A DNA stretch of 64,000 bases. Source: an uncultured Fimbriimonadaceae bacterium (GTDB taxonomy: Bacteria > Armatimonadota > Fimbriimonadia > Fimbriimonadales > Fimbriimonadaceae). The first letter of the stretch is position 1; every line of letters begins with the position of its first letter. Under the pieces are notes generated by a model. It worked only from the letters and a program-made list of their open reading frames with translations, had not been told where the DNA came from and made no database searches. Location: the NCBI GenBank assembly GCA_937961665.1, contig CALGMO010000059.1, positions 21,186 through 85,185 on the forward strand, read 5' to 3'. The translations under genes and the position numbers were made by a program. Shown here piece after piece: positions 24,462 to 32,800 of the stretch.

Positions 24462-25379
24462 ATGAAACGGATCGTCTCCGTCAGCTTGGGATCCAGCAAG
24501 GGCGACAAGGTTTTTGAGACGGAGATTCTCGGGGAGCGGTTCCGCATCGAGAGGATCGGAACCGACGGCGATCGGCGGCGCTTCGCGAGCCTTTTCCGTG
24601 AGCTGGACGGCAAGGTGGACGCCCTGGGTGTCGGCGGTGCGGACATCTACGTGGTGGCCGCCGGGCGCAGGTACGCCTTCCGCGAGATCCAGCGCCTGGT
24701 GTCCGGGGCGAGATCGACGCCGGTCGTGGATGGCAGCGGGCTGAAGCACACGCTCGAAAGGGAAACGATCCGTCGCCTTGCGGCGGACGGCATCGCCGAC
24801 TTCTCGCGGGAGAGGGTTCTGCTGGTCTCGGCCGTGGACCGCTACGGCATGGCGGAGGCCCTCTCGCAGGCGTGTCCGAACGTGATCTACGGGGACGCGC
24901 TCTTCGCGCTGGGGCTCCCGTGGCGGATCAGGAGCTACCGGACGATCCAGTGGGTGGGGGCGCTGCTGCTGCCGATCGTCGTCCGACTCCCCTTCCAGTG
25001 GTTCTATCCAACCGGCGAGAAGCAGGAGAAGCGCACGCCGAGGTTTCCGGACGTGTTCGAGTGGGCCACTTGGATCGCAGGGGACAAGCACTACATCCGC
25101 AGGTACGCGCCCGACCGGTTGGACGGCAAGACGGTGCTGACGCAGAGCATCCGCAAGCACGACCTCGAGTGGCTCCGCGGTTCGGGCGTCCGTCGGCTGG
25201 TGACGACGACCCCCGAGATGGGAGGGGAGACGTTCGCCACGAACGTCATGGAGGGCGTCGTGGTCGCCCTCTCGGGCAAGCGCCCGGAGCAGATGACGGA
25301 GTCGGACTACCTCGCGGTGCTGGATCGGCTCGGATGGCGTCCGAGCGTGTTCGATCTGGCCGACGGTGCTTCGGGGTAA
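24462..25379 (+). CDS. Quinate 5-dehydrogenase-like protein
   Basis: 305 residues. The opening MKRIVSVSLGSSKGDK and later GTDGD, VDALGVGGADIYV, VSAVDRYGMAEAL and LTQSIRKHDLEWLR match a family usually annotated as quinate 5-dehydrogenase in Deinococcus-Thermus, Firmicutes and related genomes. That annotation is old and I know of no firm biochemistry. A hydrophobic stretch (WVGALLLPIVVRLPFQW, about 165-181) may touch the membrane. It is followed directly by an acyl-ACP-reductase-like gene, a pairing that suggests a shared pathway, possibly acyl-chain or lipid metabolism rather than quinate use. Function should be treated as unknown. Confidence 0.65.
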   Translation: MKRIVSVSLGSSKGDKVFETEILGERFRIERIGTDGDRRRFASLFRELDGKVDALGVGGADIYVVAAGRRYAFREIQRLVSGARSTPVVDGSGLKHTLERETIRRLAADGIADFSRERVLLVSAVDRYGMAEALSQACPNVIYGDALFALGLPWRIRSYRTIQWVGALLLPIVVRLPFQWFYPTGEKQEKRTPRFPDVFEWATWIAGDKHYIRRYAPDRLDGKTVLTQSIRKHDLEWLRGSGVRRLVTTTPEMGGETFATNVMEGVVVALSGKRPEQMTESDYLAVLDRLGWRPSVFDLADGASG

Positions 25380-25382
25380 AGT
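25377..25382 (+). promoter_or_regulatory. -10 element for the acyl-ACP-reductase-like gene (leaderless)
   Basis: TAAAGT, seven bases before TTG 25390. It overlaps the stop codon of the preceding gene. This spacing supports TTG 25390 as the true start. Confidence 0.45.
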
Positions 25383-25389
25383 TCCTGCG

Positions 25390-26442
25390 TTGACTCCGTT
25401 CGGATTCGTCATCCATCCCCTCTCCCCGCGGGACGCCGCACGCAAGTATCCGATCGCACGGCTGTTGCCGGACGGCGCCATCGAGGCGCTCTTGGCTCGC
25501 AAGAGGCCGATGATCGTCAGCGAGATCCGTGGCGTGCGCTCGCTCACAGGCAAGGAGACCAAGGGCTGGTTCGTCGGGTGCCCGCTGACGCCGGCGCAGA
25601 TGGTTCGCAAGCTTCCCCTCAGCCTCGTCTACGATCGCATCTGCGAGGCTGTGGAGCTCGCCCGGCGGGAGGGCGCCCAGATCGTCGGTCTGGGTGCCTT
25701 CACCAGCGTGGTGGGGGATGGGGGAGTGACGATCGCCGAGCGCTCGTCCGTCGCGATCACGACAGGGAATAGCTACACGGTGGCGACGGCCATCGAGGGC
25801 ACGCTCGAGGCCTGTGAGAGGGTCGGCATCCAGCCGGAGCGATCCTCCCTCGCCGTGGTGGGAGCTACGGGCAGCATCGGCAAGACCTGCGCCACCCTTC
25901 TGTCGGAACGGTTCGGCAGGCTCGTCCTCGTCGGTCGGGACTCGGCCCGCACGGAGGCCTTGGCGGAGACCCTGCCCGGTTCGGAAGCCACGACGAGCGT
26001 GGAGCGGTTGAGGGACTGCGACGCGGTGGTGACCGTCACGTCGTCGGACTCGGCCATCATCCAGCCGGAACACCTGAAGGCTGGGGCCGTGGTCTGCGAC
26101 GTCGCGCGTCCCCGCGACGTTTCGGTGCGCGTGGCGAAGGAGCGGCCCGACGTCCTGGTGATCGAGGGCGGGGTGGTGGCGGTGCCGGGGGACGTGGACT
26201 TCGGCTTCAACTTCGGATTTCCCCCGAAGACGGCGTACGCCTGCATGAGCGAGACGATGATCCTCGCCCTGGAGGACCGCGCCGAGTGCTACACGCTGGG
26301 AAAGGACGTGAGCGTGGAGCAGGTGCGAGAGATGCTGGAGCTCGCGAGGAAGCATGGATTCCGACTCGCAGGGTTCCGCTCCTTCGAGCGCGCGGTGGAC
26401 GACGAGGCCATCGAGCGGGTGCGCGCCGCCCGGGGATCCTGA
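25390..26442 (+). CDS. Acyl-ACP reductase-like (AAR family) oxidoreductase
   Basis: 350 residues from TTG 25390. The overall pattern follows cyanobacterial acyl-ACP reductase: FGFVIHPL start, IVGLGAFTSVV, TTGNSYTVATAIEG, the nucleotide-binding VVGATGSIGKT (157-166), a long Rossmann segment, and PPKTAYACMSETMILALE, where Cys285 aligns with the catalytic Cys that forms the acyl-thioester. The known enzyme reduces fatty acyl-ACP to fatty aldehyde with NADPH. No aldehyde-deformylating oxygenase is nearby, so the aldehyde would have another fate, such as alcohols, wax or ether lipids. GTG 25366 is an alternative start, but family alignment and the -10 position favour 25390. Confidence 0.75.
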   Translation: MTPFGFVIHPLSPRDAARKYPIARLLPDGAIEALLARKRPMIVSEIRGVRSLTGKETKGWFVGCPLTPAQMVRKLPLSLVYDRICEAVELARREGAQIVGLGAFTSVVGDGGVTIAERSSVAITTGNSYTVATAIEGTLEACERVGIQPERSSLAVVGATGSIGKTCATLLSERFGRLVLVGRDSARTEALAETLPGSEATTSVERLRDCDAVVTVTSSDSAIIQPEHLKAGAVVCDVARPRDVSVRVAKERPDVLVIEGGVVAVPGDVDFGFNFGFPPKTAYACMSETMILALEDRAECYTLGKDVSVEQVREMLELARKHGFRLAGFRSFERAVDDEAIERVRAARGS

Positions 26443-26449
26443 CGACGGC

Positions 26450-27724
26450 TCAGGTCGAGCCGAAGGTCTCAATCAGCTTTCGCCGCTCGATGAACGACCG
26501 CACCACGGGGTTCGTGGCCTTGGCCAGAGCTTGGCGGCCGGGTTCGGTGGAGTAGAGGGCGTCCACCACGGCCTCGACCAACTCGCCTTCGCGCTCCGGG
26601 TTCGCTCTGGCCAGCACGGCAGCGAGCGGCCCCACCAGCGCCTCGCGCCCACGGGAGGCCACCACTGCGGCGTCGAGCACCGCCCGGTCCGGGTGGGCGA
26701 GGAGCGTCGCCAGCGTGCGGTTGCTCAGCGGCGTCTCGAAGCCGGCGCACACCTCGGCCACCACCTTGGGCGAGCCGGACCCGTGCAGCAGCGCGCGGTC
26801 CTCGGCCAGCCGCAGGCCGGCGACGGCCGCTTCGACCAGCTCCGGATCTCGGTCCCCCGTGGCGCGCCACAGGGTGCGGACCGCGGTCGGGCTGGCGATC
26901 CTTCCGAGACCGAGAGCCGCCTGCGCCCTCAGCGGCGTGGGGTAGGCGGCGTCGTTCAGCGCCGCCTGGAGGAGGCCTTCGTCCTCGGGAGCCGCGATGG
27001 TGGCGAGCGCGGTCAGGTAGGGCATCCGGTCGGCTCGCGGCGCATCGTAGAAGAGCTTCCGGATCGGTGCCGCCGCCTCGCGGGCGCGCAGCTTGCCCAA
27101 AGCCTCGACGGCCGCCAGGCGGACATCCTTGTCTGTGGCTTGAAGCTTCGGGAGGACGAGAGGTATGGCGGCGGCTCCGGAGTTGACCAGGAACTCGATC
27201 GCTCTCGGACGGCAGTCGCCGTTCGAGAGGGTCTCCACGACGTACGGGATCGCGCCTTCGCCCAAGGATCGGAGGGCCGCGGTGACTCCGAGGTACTGGA
27301 AGCTCGAGGAGTTCTTCAACTCCTCCGCCACCGCCTTGGGTTGCCTGGCGGCGATCAGGCGGAGCGTTTCCGTGAGTGCCTTCCTCGCCTCGGCGTCGAA
27401 GTCCTGCAGGAGAACCGCCACAAGCTTGGCGAGCTTGGGGTGGTCGTACCGGGCGATGTTCCTCGCCGCTGCCAGCTTCTCCTCGCGGGTCATGCCTTGG
27501 TACAGGGTCAGGATGTCGGGTCGATCGGCGGCCTCGATGAAGAAGGCGCGCTGGGCCGCTCCCTCCGGCCCCGTAGCCAGCCGCACGTCGCGTGCGGTGG
27601 AGTAGGCGTTGTAGGCGGCCAGCAGCACCGAGACGAGGATGAGGAAGAGCAGGGTCGTCCACGAACCCCCGCTCTGGCTCAACCGACCGTGCTCGCCGCC
27701 GCTCTTCCTGCGAAACCAGCCCAT
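26450..27724 (-). CDS. Membrane-anchored HEAT-repeat protein
   Basis: 424 residues from ATG 27724. A short basic N-terminus is followed by one membrane helix (WTTLLFLILVSVLLAAYNAY), then about 330 residues of paired helices with HEAT-repeat character, for example VRLAAVEALGKLRAREAAAPIR, LRAQAALGLGRIAS and LVEAAVAGLRLAED. The solenoid most likely lies outside the cytoplasm or at the membrane surface and works as a binding scaffold. No catalytic motif was seen. Convergent with the acyl-ACP-reductase-like gene. A TAAACT -10 lies eight bases before the start, and it excludes the longer upstream frame. Confidence 0.75.
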   Translation of the reverse strand: MGWFRRKSGGEHGRLSQSGGSWTTLLFLILVSVLLAAYNAYSTARDVRLATGPEGAAQRAFFIEAADRPDILTLYQGMTREEKLAAARNIARYDHPKLAKLVAVLLQDFDAEARKALTETLRLIAARQPKAVAEELKNSSSFQYLGVTAALRSLGEGAIPYVVETLSNGDCRPRAIEFLVNSGAAAIPLVLPKLQATDKDVRLAAVEALGKLRAREAAAPIRKLFYDAPRADRMPYLTALATIAAPEDEGLLQAALNDAAYPTPLRAQAALGLGRIASPTAVRTLWRATGDRDPELVEAAVAGLRLAEDRALLHGSGSPKVVAEVCAGFETPLSNRTLATLLAHPDRAVLDAAVVASRGREALVGPLAAVLARANPEREGELVEAVVDALYSTEPGRQALAKATNPVVRSFIERRKLIETFGST

Positions 27725-27732
27725 CCGTTCGC

Positions 27733-27738
27733 AGTTTA
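27733..27738 (-). promoter_or_regulatory. -10 element of the HEAT-repeat gene (leaderless)
   Basis: TAAACT on the minus strand, eight bases before ATG 27724. Confidence 0.45.
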
Positions 27739-27843
27739 TTCGGCGGCGGGGCCCGGTTGTCCTGCCGGATTTGCCGCCGGCGCTCGCCGGGAAGCCTCCA
27801 GCGGAGTGCACGGAAAGCCGACGATGGAGGGAGGAGCCCGCCG

Positions 27844-28014
27844 ATGATCGTCCTGGCCTTGAGCGGATACCTGCTTGTCGCGACCGGCTTCTACGTGCTG
27901 ATGTGCCGCACGGCCCGCTACCGCGAGGAGGAGGACTCCGGCATTCCCAAGCCCGGCCAAGCCGAGATCATCGATCTGGAGGCGGCGCGCAGCCGGAAGC
28001 GGCGCGCCGCCTGA
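27844..28014 (+). CDS. Small single-helix membrane protein, unknown
   Basis: 56 residues: one membrane helix (IVLALSGYLLVATGFYVLMC), then an acidic-to-basic cytoplasmic-type tail ending RSRKRRAA. GGAGGGAGGAG just upstream of ATG 27844 is a strong Shine-Dalgarno site, which argues that the gene is real. It sits between the HEAT gene and lemA, which both point the other way. No family recognised. Confidence 0.55.
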   Translation: MIVLALSGYLLVATGFYVLMCRTARYREEEDSGIPKPGQAEIIDLEAARSRKRRAA

Positions 28015-28022
28015 CCCCGCGG

Positions 28023-28571
28023 CTAGAACTGGACCTTGACGGCGTCGCGGGCCGCCGGCTCGTCGAGCTCGAACAGGTCGGCCTTCTGGAAACCGCCCGA
28101 CGATGCCAGGATGTTGGTGGGGAAGGACTCCAGCTTGGTGTTGTACTGCGTCACCACGTTGTTGTAGTACTGGCGGGCGAACGCGATCTTGTTCTCCGTG
28201 CTCTTGAGCTCCTCCTGGAGCGACAGCATGTTCTCGTTCGACTTCAGCTCGGGGTAGCTCTCGGCCAGCGCGAAGAAGCTCCCGAGGGCGGCGCTGACCT
28301 GTCCCTCGGCGGCGGCCTTGTCCCGGACCGAGGAGGCGCTCAGGGCTGCGTTCCGAGCCTTGATCACCTTCTCCAAGGTCTCCTGCTCGTGCTTCATATA
28401 GCCCTTCACGGTCTCCACCAGGTTGGGGATCAGGTCGTACCGGCGCTTCAGCTGCACGTCGATCTGCGCCCACGCGTTGCGCGTCTCCTGACGGAGGGCG
28501 ACCAGCTTGTTGTACATGCCGATCACCCAGAAGAGCAGCAGGACGACAACGATCAGCAGTATCCATCCCAT
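28023..28571 (-). CDS. lemA: LemA family protein
   Basis: 182 residues. N-terminal membrane helix (MGWILLIVVVLLLFWVIGMYNKLV) then a long helical bundle with the family features RNAWAQIDVQLKRRYDLIPNLVETVKGY, YPELKSN and the closing FFN-like QYYNNVVTQYNTKLESFP. LemA proteins are envelope-anchored, often next to TPM or HtpX proteins; their function is poorly defined. No such partner is adjacent here. GAGG 11 bases upstream favours ATG 28571 over GTG 28583. Confidence 0.92.
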   Translation of the reverse strand: MGWILLIVVVLLLFWVIGMYNKLVALRQETRNAWAQIDVQLKRRYDLIPNLVETVKGYMKHEQETLEKVIKARNAALSASSVRDKAAAEGQVSAALGSFFALAESYPELKSNENMLSLQEELKSTENKIAFARQYYNNVVTQYNTKLESFPTNILASSGGFQKADLFELDEPAARDAVKVQF

Positions 28572-28621
28572 CGTTCCGACCACCTCGTTTCGCGTTCGGA
28601 AGCTCTACGGGCGCCGCTCGA

Positions 28622-29044
28622 CTAAGGTTGCGGGGTCCTGACGAGGAGCACCGGCTCCCGGTCGAAGCCGCCGGGGTCTCGGAACAGCAGCCGGTCCTTG
28701 CCGTTGGGGATCAGCTCGATCTCCTTGTTCATCTGAACGGCCGCGCGGCCGAGCGACTCGATGGGACGCCCCAGGTAGGTGTCGACGCGCAAGAAGGCCT
28801 TGCCGTCCGCGAAGCTCACCGACCCGGACTTCGTCGTCCCGGCCTCCAGCAGCTCGAAGCGGCTGCCACGGAGGACCAGTTCGACCTTGGCCACCGCGCG
28901 GACGACGCTCGGGTCGACGCCGGGCGGCGCCGCAAGCTTCCGCTCGCCCGTCCAGCGGCCTTGGAAGTCGAAGGAGGGGCCGCACCCCGCCGCCAGTGCC
29001 GCCAGGGTGCCGAGGGCTATAATCCGAGGGATGGAGCCCCGCAT
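28622..29044 (-). CDS. Putative lipoprotein, unknown function
   Basis: 140 residues from ATG 29044; GTG 29047 is possible, six bases after a TACACT sequence. The N-terminus MRGSIPRIIALGTLAALAAGC is a lipoprotein signal with the lipobox Cys at 21. The mature part (FDFQGRWTGERKL, then short beta-rich stretches) could be a small beta-sandwich. No family recognised. Its 5' end overlaps the divergent purL start by 14 bases, so each promoter lies inside the other's coding region. Confidence 0.65.
   Translation of the reverse strand: MRGSIPRIIALGTLAALAAGCGPSFDFQGRWTGERKLAAPPGVDPSVVRAVAKVELVLRGSRFELLEAGTTKSGSVSFADGKAFLRVDTYLGRPIESLGRAAVQMNKEIELIPNGKDRLLFRDPGGFDREPVLLVRTPQP
29018..29023 (+). promoter_or_regulatory. 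-10 element of purL (consensus TATAAT, leaderless)
   Basis: A perfect TATAAT, seven bases before ATG 29031, inside the signal-peptide codons of the divergent lipoprotein gene. No convincing -35. Confidence 0.55.
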
Positions 29045-31304
29045 CACGCCGGAAGTGTACACCTCCATGGGCCTGACCGACGAGGAGTACTCCCTTCTCG
29101 TCCGGCTTCACGGAAGGGAGCCGACCTACACCGAGCTGGGGATGTTCGCCGTGATGTGGAGCGAGCATTGCGGCTACAAGTACTCCCGCCCGGTGCTGTC
29201 CCTCTTCAAGAAGTACCGCGAGGCGCTGGAGGGCGAGGGGCTCGAGAACGCGGGCATCGTGGACCTCGGCGACGGTCTGGCGGTCACGATGAAGATCGAG
29301 TCGCACAACCACCCGTCCGCGGTGGAGCCGTATCAGGGAGCCGCCACCGGCGTGGGCGGGATCATCCGAGACATCCTGACGATGGGCGCCCGTCCGATCG
29401 CCTCGCTGAACTCCTTGCGCTTCGGGACGATCGGCGGGGATCGGGAGGCTCCCGAGACGGTGGCGCGGAACCGGTACCTGTTCGAGCACGTCGTGGCCGG
29501 GATAGCCGGCTACGGCAACTGCGTGGGCGTGCCGACCGTGGCTGGAGAGGTGGCCTTCCATCCGAGGTACAGCGGAAACCCACTGGTCAACGCCATGTGC
29601 GTCGGCGTTCTGCGGAAGGAGGAGATCGCCACGGCGGCGGCCAAGGGCGTCGGCAATCCGGTCGTCTACCTGGGGTCGGCGACGGGGAAGGACGGCATCC
29701 ACGGCGCTACGTTCGCGAGCGACGCCTTGGGAGAGGACAGCGACGCGAAGCGCCCGAACGTGCAGATCGGCGACCCGCTCGCGGAGAAGCTGCTGATCGA
29801 GGCGACGCTCGAGGCGCTGCGAACCGGAGCCATCGTGGCCATCCAAGACATGGGCGCGGCAGGTCTGACGTGCAGCACGGTGGAGATGTCCAGCAAGGGC
29901 GGGGTCGGCATGAGGATCGATCTCGACCTCGTTCCCATGCGCGAGCCGGACATGACCGCCTACGAGCTGATGCTCAGCGAGAGCCAGGAGCGGATGCTGG
30001 CCGTCGTGGAGCGGGGAAGGGAGGAGGAGGTTCTCCGCGTGTTCCGCAAGTGGGGCGTGCATGGGGTCGTGATCGGCGAGGTTACGGACGACGGGCTCGT
30101 CACCGTGCTGCGGGGCGGCAAGGTGGAGGCGAGGCTGGACCCGAAGCTCCTGACGGACGCCTGCCCGACCTACCGCGCGCCCTTGGAGGTGCCCGAGTAC
30201 CACGAGCGGGCACTGCGCTTCGAGCCGACGGGGTTCGAGTCCGTCGACGCCGGCGAGGCGCTTGTGCGGCTGCTGGCCTCGCCGAACGTCGCGAGCAAGA
30301 GGTGGGTGTTCGAGCAGTACGACCAGCAGGTGCAGACGCAGACCGTCGTGCTGCCCGGGGCGGGGGACGCCGCGGTGATCGCGCCCAGAGGCACACGCAA
30401 GGCGATCGCGCTGAAGACGGACGGCAACGGCCTGCAGACGTATCTCCATCCGCGCGTGGGAGGCCAGCTCGCGGTCGCCGAAGCCGCCCGGAACGTTGCG
30501 TGCACGGGCGCGCTGCCGGTGGCCGTCACCGACGGCCTCAACTTCGGGAATCCTCAGCGCCCGCACGTGTTCTGGCAGTTCAGTGAGGCCGTCCGCGGAA
30601 TCGCCGAGGCGTGCGACACGCTGGACACGCCGGTGATCAGCGGAAACGTCAGCTTCTACAACGAGAGCGACCTTGGAGAGGTTCTGCCCACCCCCGTGAT
30701 CGGCATGCTCGGCATCCTGGAGGATCGCGACGCGGCCTTGAAGATGGCCCCGCGGGAGCCGTGCGCCCTCTGGATGATCGACTACCCGGTGAGCTTGGGG
30801 CCCCAGATGGGTCTGGGCGCGTCGGAGTTCCTCGCCACGATCTTGGGAGTCGAGGACGGCGTGCCCGTCTCCCCGAACCTCGAAGCCGAGAAGCGGCTCT
30901 GCCGGCTTCTGGCCGACCTAGCGCACTCCCGCACGATCCTGAGCGCGCATGACTGCAGCGAGGGAGGATTGGCCGTCGCGCTGGCCGAGATCGCGATCGC
31001 CGGAGGCCGAGGGCTCGAGGCGGACCTCTCGAGCGAAGGTCTACCGGACGCCGCGGCGCTGTTCGGCGAGTGGCCCGGCAGGGTGGTGGTCGGAGTGGCT
31101 TCTGAGAAGGAAGCGGATCTGCAGCGCGCTGCCGAGGCGGCCGGGCTGCGTTGCCGGAAGATCGGCGTGTTCGGCCCGACGGAGACGTTGTCGCTGCGGA
31201 TCGAGGGGCGGGAGATCGTCCGCGCCGCGGTTGGGGATCTCACCGAGGCCTACCACGGCGCGTTGCCGAGCTTGCTGATGGAGGCCCCGCAAGCCTCGGT
31301 ATAG
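29031..31304 (+). CDS. purL: Phosphoribosylformylglycinamidine synthase II
   Basis: 757 residues, the size of the small PurL that works with PurS and PurQ. It converts FGAR to FGAM with ATP and ammonia from glutamine in purine synthesis. Signature segments: GMFAVMWSEHCGYKYSRP, ESHNHPSAVEPYQGAATGVGG (active-site His and ATP region), IQDMGAAGLTCSTVEMS and, in the second half, DGNGLQTYLHPRVGG, VTDGLNFGNPQRP and SAHDCSEGGLAVALAE. No purS or purQ is in the window. Start ATG 29031 keeps the family's N-terminal helix. Confidence 0.96.
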   Translation: MEPRITPEVYTSMGLTDEEYSLLVRLHGREPTYTELGMFAVMWSEHCGYKYSRPVLSLFKKYREALEGEGLENAGIVDLGDGLAVTMKIESHNHPSAVEPYQGAATGVGGIIRDILTMGARPIASLNSLRFGTIGGDREAPETVARNRYLFEHVVAGIAGYGNCVGVPTVAGEVAFHPRYSGNPLVNAMCVGVLRKEEIATAAAKGVGNPVVYLGSATGKDGIHGATFASDALGEDSDAKRPNVQIGDPLAEKLLIEATLEALRTGAIVAIQDMGAAGLTCSTVEMSSKGGVGMRIDLDLVPMREPDMTAYELMLSESQERMLAVVERGREEEVLRVFRKWGVHGVVIGEVTDDGLVTVLRGGKVEARLDPKLLTDACPTYRAPLEVPEYHERALRFEPTGFESVDAGEALVRLLASPNVASKRWVFEQYDQQVQTQTVVLPGAGDAAVIAPRGTRKAIALKTDGNGLQTYLHPRVGGQLAVAEAARNVACTGALPVAVTDGLNFGNPQRPHVFWQFSEAVRGIAEACDTLDTPVISGNVSFYNESDLGEVLPTPVIGMLGILEDRDAALKMAPREPCALWMIDYPVSLGPQMGLGASEFLATILGVEDGVPVSPNLEAEKRLCRLLADLAHSRTILSAHDCSEGGLAVALAEIAIAGGRGLEADLSSEGLPDAAALFGEWPGRVVVGVASEKEADLQRAAEAAGLRCRKIGVFGPTETLSLRIEGREIVRAAVGDLTEAYHGALPSLLMEAPQASV

Positions 31305-31305
31305 T
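31300..31305 (+). promoter_or_regulatory. Candidate -10 element for the TPR gene
   Basis: TATAGT spanning the purL stop codon, 21 bases before the ATG, with AGGAGG at 31313-31318 in the short leader. Confidence 0.4.
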
Positions 31306-31326
31306 GGAAGGCAGGAGGCGTGCATC

Positions 31327-32793
31327 ATGGCCAAGGGATTCGCGTCGCTCGTCTTGCGTTGGTTCGTGGCCCTGATTCTCGCTGCGGCCATCGGTTCGGC
31401 GCGAGCGCAGAGCCCGGAGGAGCTGCAGAGGGCGGTGGCGGACGCGGCGGGCCTCTATAAGGCGGGCAAGCTGGAGGACGCCGTTCGCGCCTTCGAGCAG
31501 CTCAGGGAGCGGGCGCCGGACAACGCCGACGTTCAGGCGTGGCTCGGGTTCCTGTACCTGCGATCCAACCGCGCGAAGGATGCGGTGCCTCTGCTGGAGC
31601 AAGCGAGCAAGGCGCGGCCGAACGACCTCGAGGTGGCGAACAACCTCGGTGCGGCGTACAGCGAGTCCGGCGACCTGGAGGCGGCGGAGAAGGTCTACGC
31701 CAAGATCGTCGCGGCCAGCCCGTCGCAGTTCGACGGCTGGTACAACCTCGGGAGCGTCCGGCTGAAGCGCAAGGATCCCAAGGGCGCGGTGGACGCGTTC
31801 CAGAAGGCGGCGGCGATTCGGCCGAACGATCCGTACGTGCACAACAACCTCGGCGTGGCCTACGAGGCGATGGGAGACAACCTCAAGTCGGCCCAGTCGT
31901 TCGTGAAGGCCGCCAACCTCTCGCCCACCACCGCCGTCTTCCTGAGGAACGCGGGCTTCGCCCTGGTCCGAGCCCAGCAGACCCAGGCGGCGGTGCCGTT
32001 CTTCGAGCAGGCGCTGAAGCTGGAGCCGAAGAACGACGATCTGAGAGTCGCTTTGGCCGACGCCTACACCAGACTTGACCGACGGAAGGAGGCGCTGGCG
32101 ATCTACGAGTCGCTCCAAGAGCGGATGGCCGATCGTCCGGGGTTCTGGTTCAACCTCGGCGTGTTGCGCGCCCAGAGCAACGACCTCGAGGGAGCCTCCG
32201 CGGCGTACGAGCGGGCTCTGGAGGTCAACCCGAACGACCTCGACGCGCTCAACAACCTGGGTCTGCTGCACTACAGGCGCGGGCGCTACGAGCAGGCCCG
32301 AACGGTGTTCCAGAAACTCGTGGGCCTGAACCCTTCCAGCACCCAGGCGAAGCTGAACCTGGCCGCGGCCTGCCTGAAGCTCGGGGATCGCAAGGAGGCC
32401 GCAGCCCAGTGGCGCGAGGTGCTCAAGTCCAACCCGAGCCAGTGGCTCGTGCGACTGAACCTGGCGAACCTCCTTTGGCAGGACGGAGACGCCGAAGGAG
32501 CCAAGGCTCAGTACGACCTGGTGCTGAAGGAGAATCCGAAGTCGGCGGAGGCTTGGAACGGGATCGGTCTGTACCACCTCGCGCGCTCGAGGCTGGAACC
32601 CGCCCGGCAGGCCTTCGCGAGCGCCCTCGCGGCCAATCCGAAGTTCTCGCCCGCGGCCGTCAACCTGGCGATCGTCTACGAGCGGCTCAACCGAAAGCAA
32701 GACGCGATCCGCACTCTCCAGCAGGCTCTGAAGAACGATCCGAGCAACGCCGAGATTCAGAGGAATCTCAAGCGTCTTCGCGAACAGGGGTAG
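31327..32793 (+). CDS. Secreted or periplasmic TPR-repeat protein
   Basis: 488 residues. Signal peptide (MAKGFASLVLRWFVALILAAAIGSARAQ) followed by about twelve tetratricopeptide repeats filling the rest of the chain, recognisable by spacing of Trp/Leu-Gly-Tyr-Ala-Pro, for example AWLGFLYLRSNRAKDAVPLLEQASKARPND and WYNLGSVRLKRKDPKGAV. TPR solenoids bind partner proteins; the partner is unknown. AGGAGG eight bases before the ATG. It is followed closely by nadK. Confidence 0.88.
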   Translation: MAKGFASLVLRWFVALILAAAIGSARAQSPEELQRAVADAAGLYKAGKLEDAVRAFEQLRERAPDNADVQAWLGFLYLRSNRAKDAVPLLEQASKARPNDLEVANNLGAAYSESGDLEAAEKVYAKIVAASPSQFDGWYNLGSVRLKRKDPKGAVDAFQKAAAIRPNDPYVHNNLGVAYEAMGDNLKSAQSFVKAANLSPTTAVFLRNAGFALVRAQQTQAAVPFFEQALKLEPKNDDLRVALADAYTRLDRRKEALAIYESLQERMADRPGFWFNLGVLRAQSNDLEGASAAYERALEVNPNDLDALNNLGLLHYRRGRYEQARTVFQKLVGLNPSSTQAKLNLAAACLKLGDRKEAAAQWREVLKSNPSQWLVRLNLANLLWQDGDAEGAKAQYDLVLKENPKSAEAWNGIGLYHLARSRLEPARQAFASALAANPKFSPAAVNLAIVYERLNRKQDAIRTLQQALKNDPSNAEIQRNLKRLREQG

Positions 32794-32800
32794 GTTCCGC

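Noticed and set aside
27741..27779. CGGCGGC/GCCGCCG inverted repeat between the HEAT gene and the small membrane protein.
   Set aside because: A 7-bp GC stem with a 25-base loop is expected by chance at this GC content and has no T-tract.
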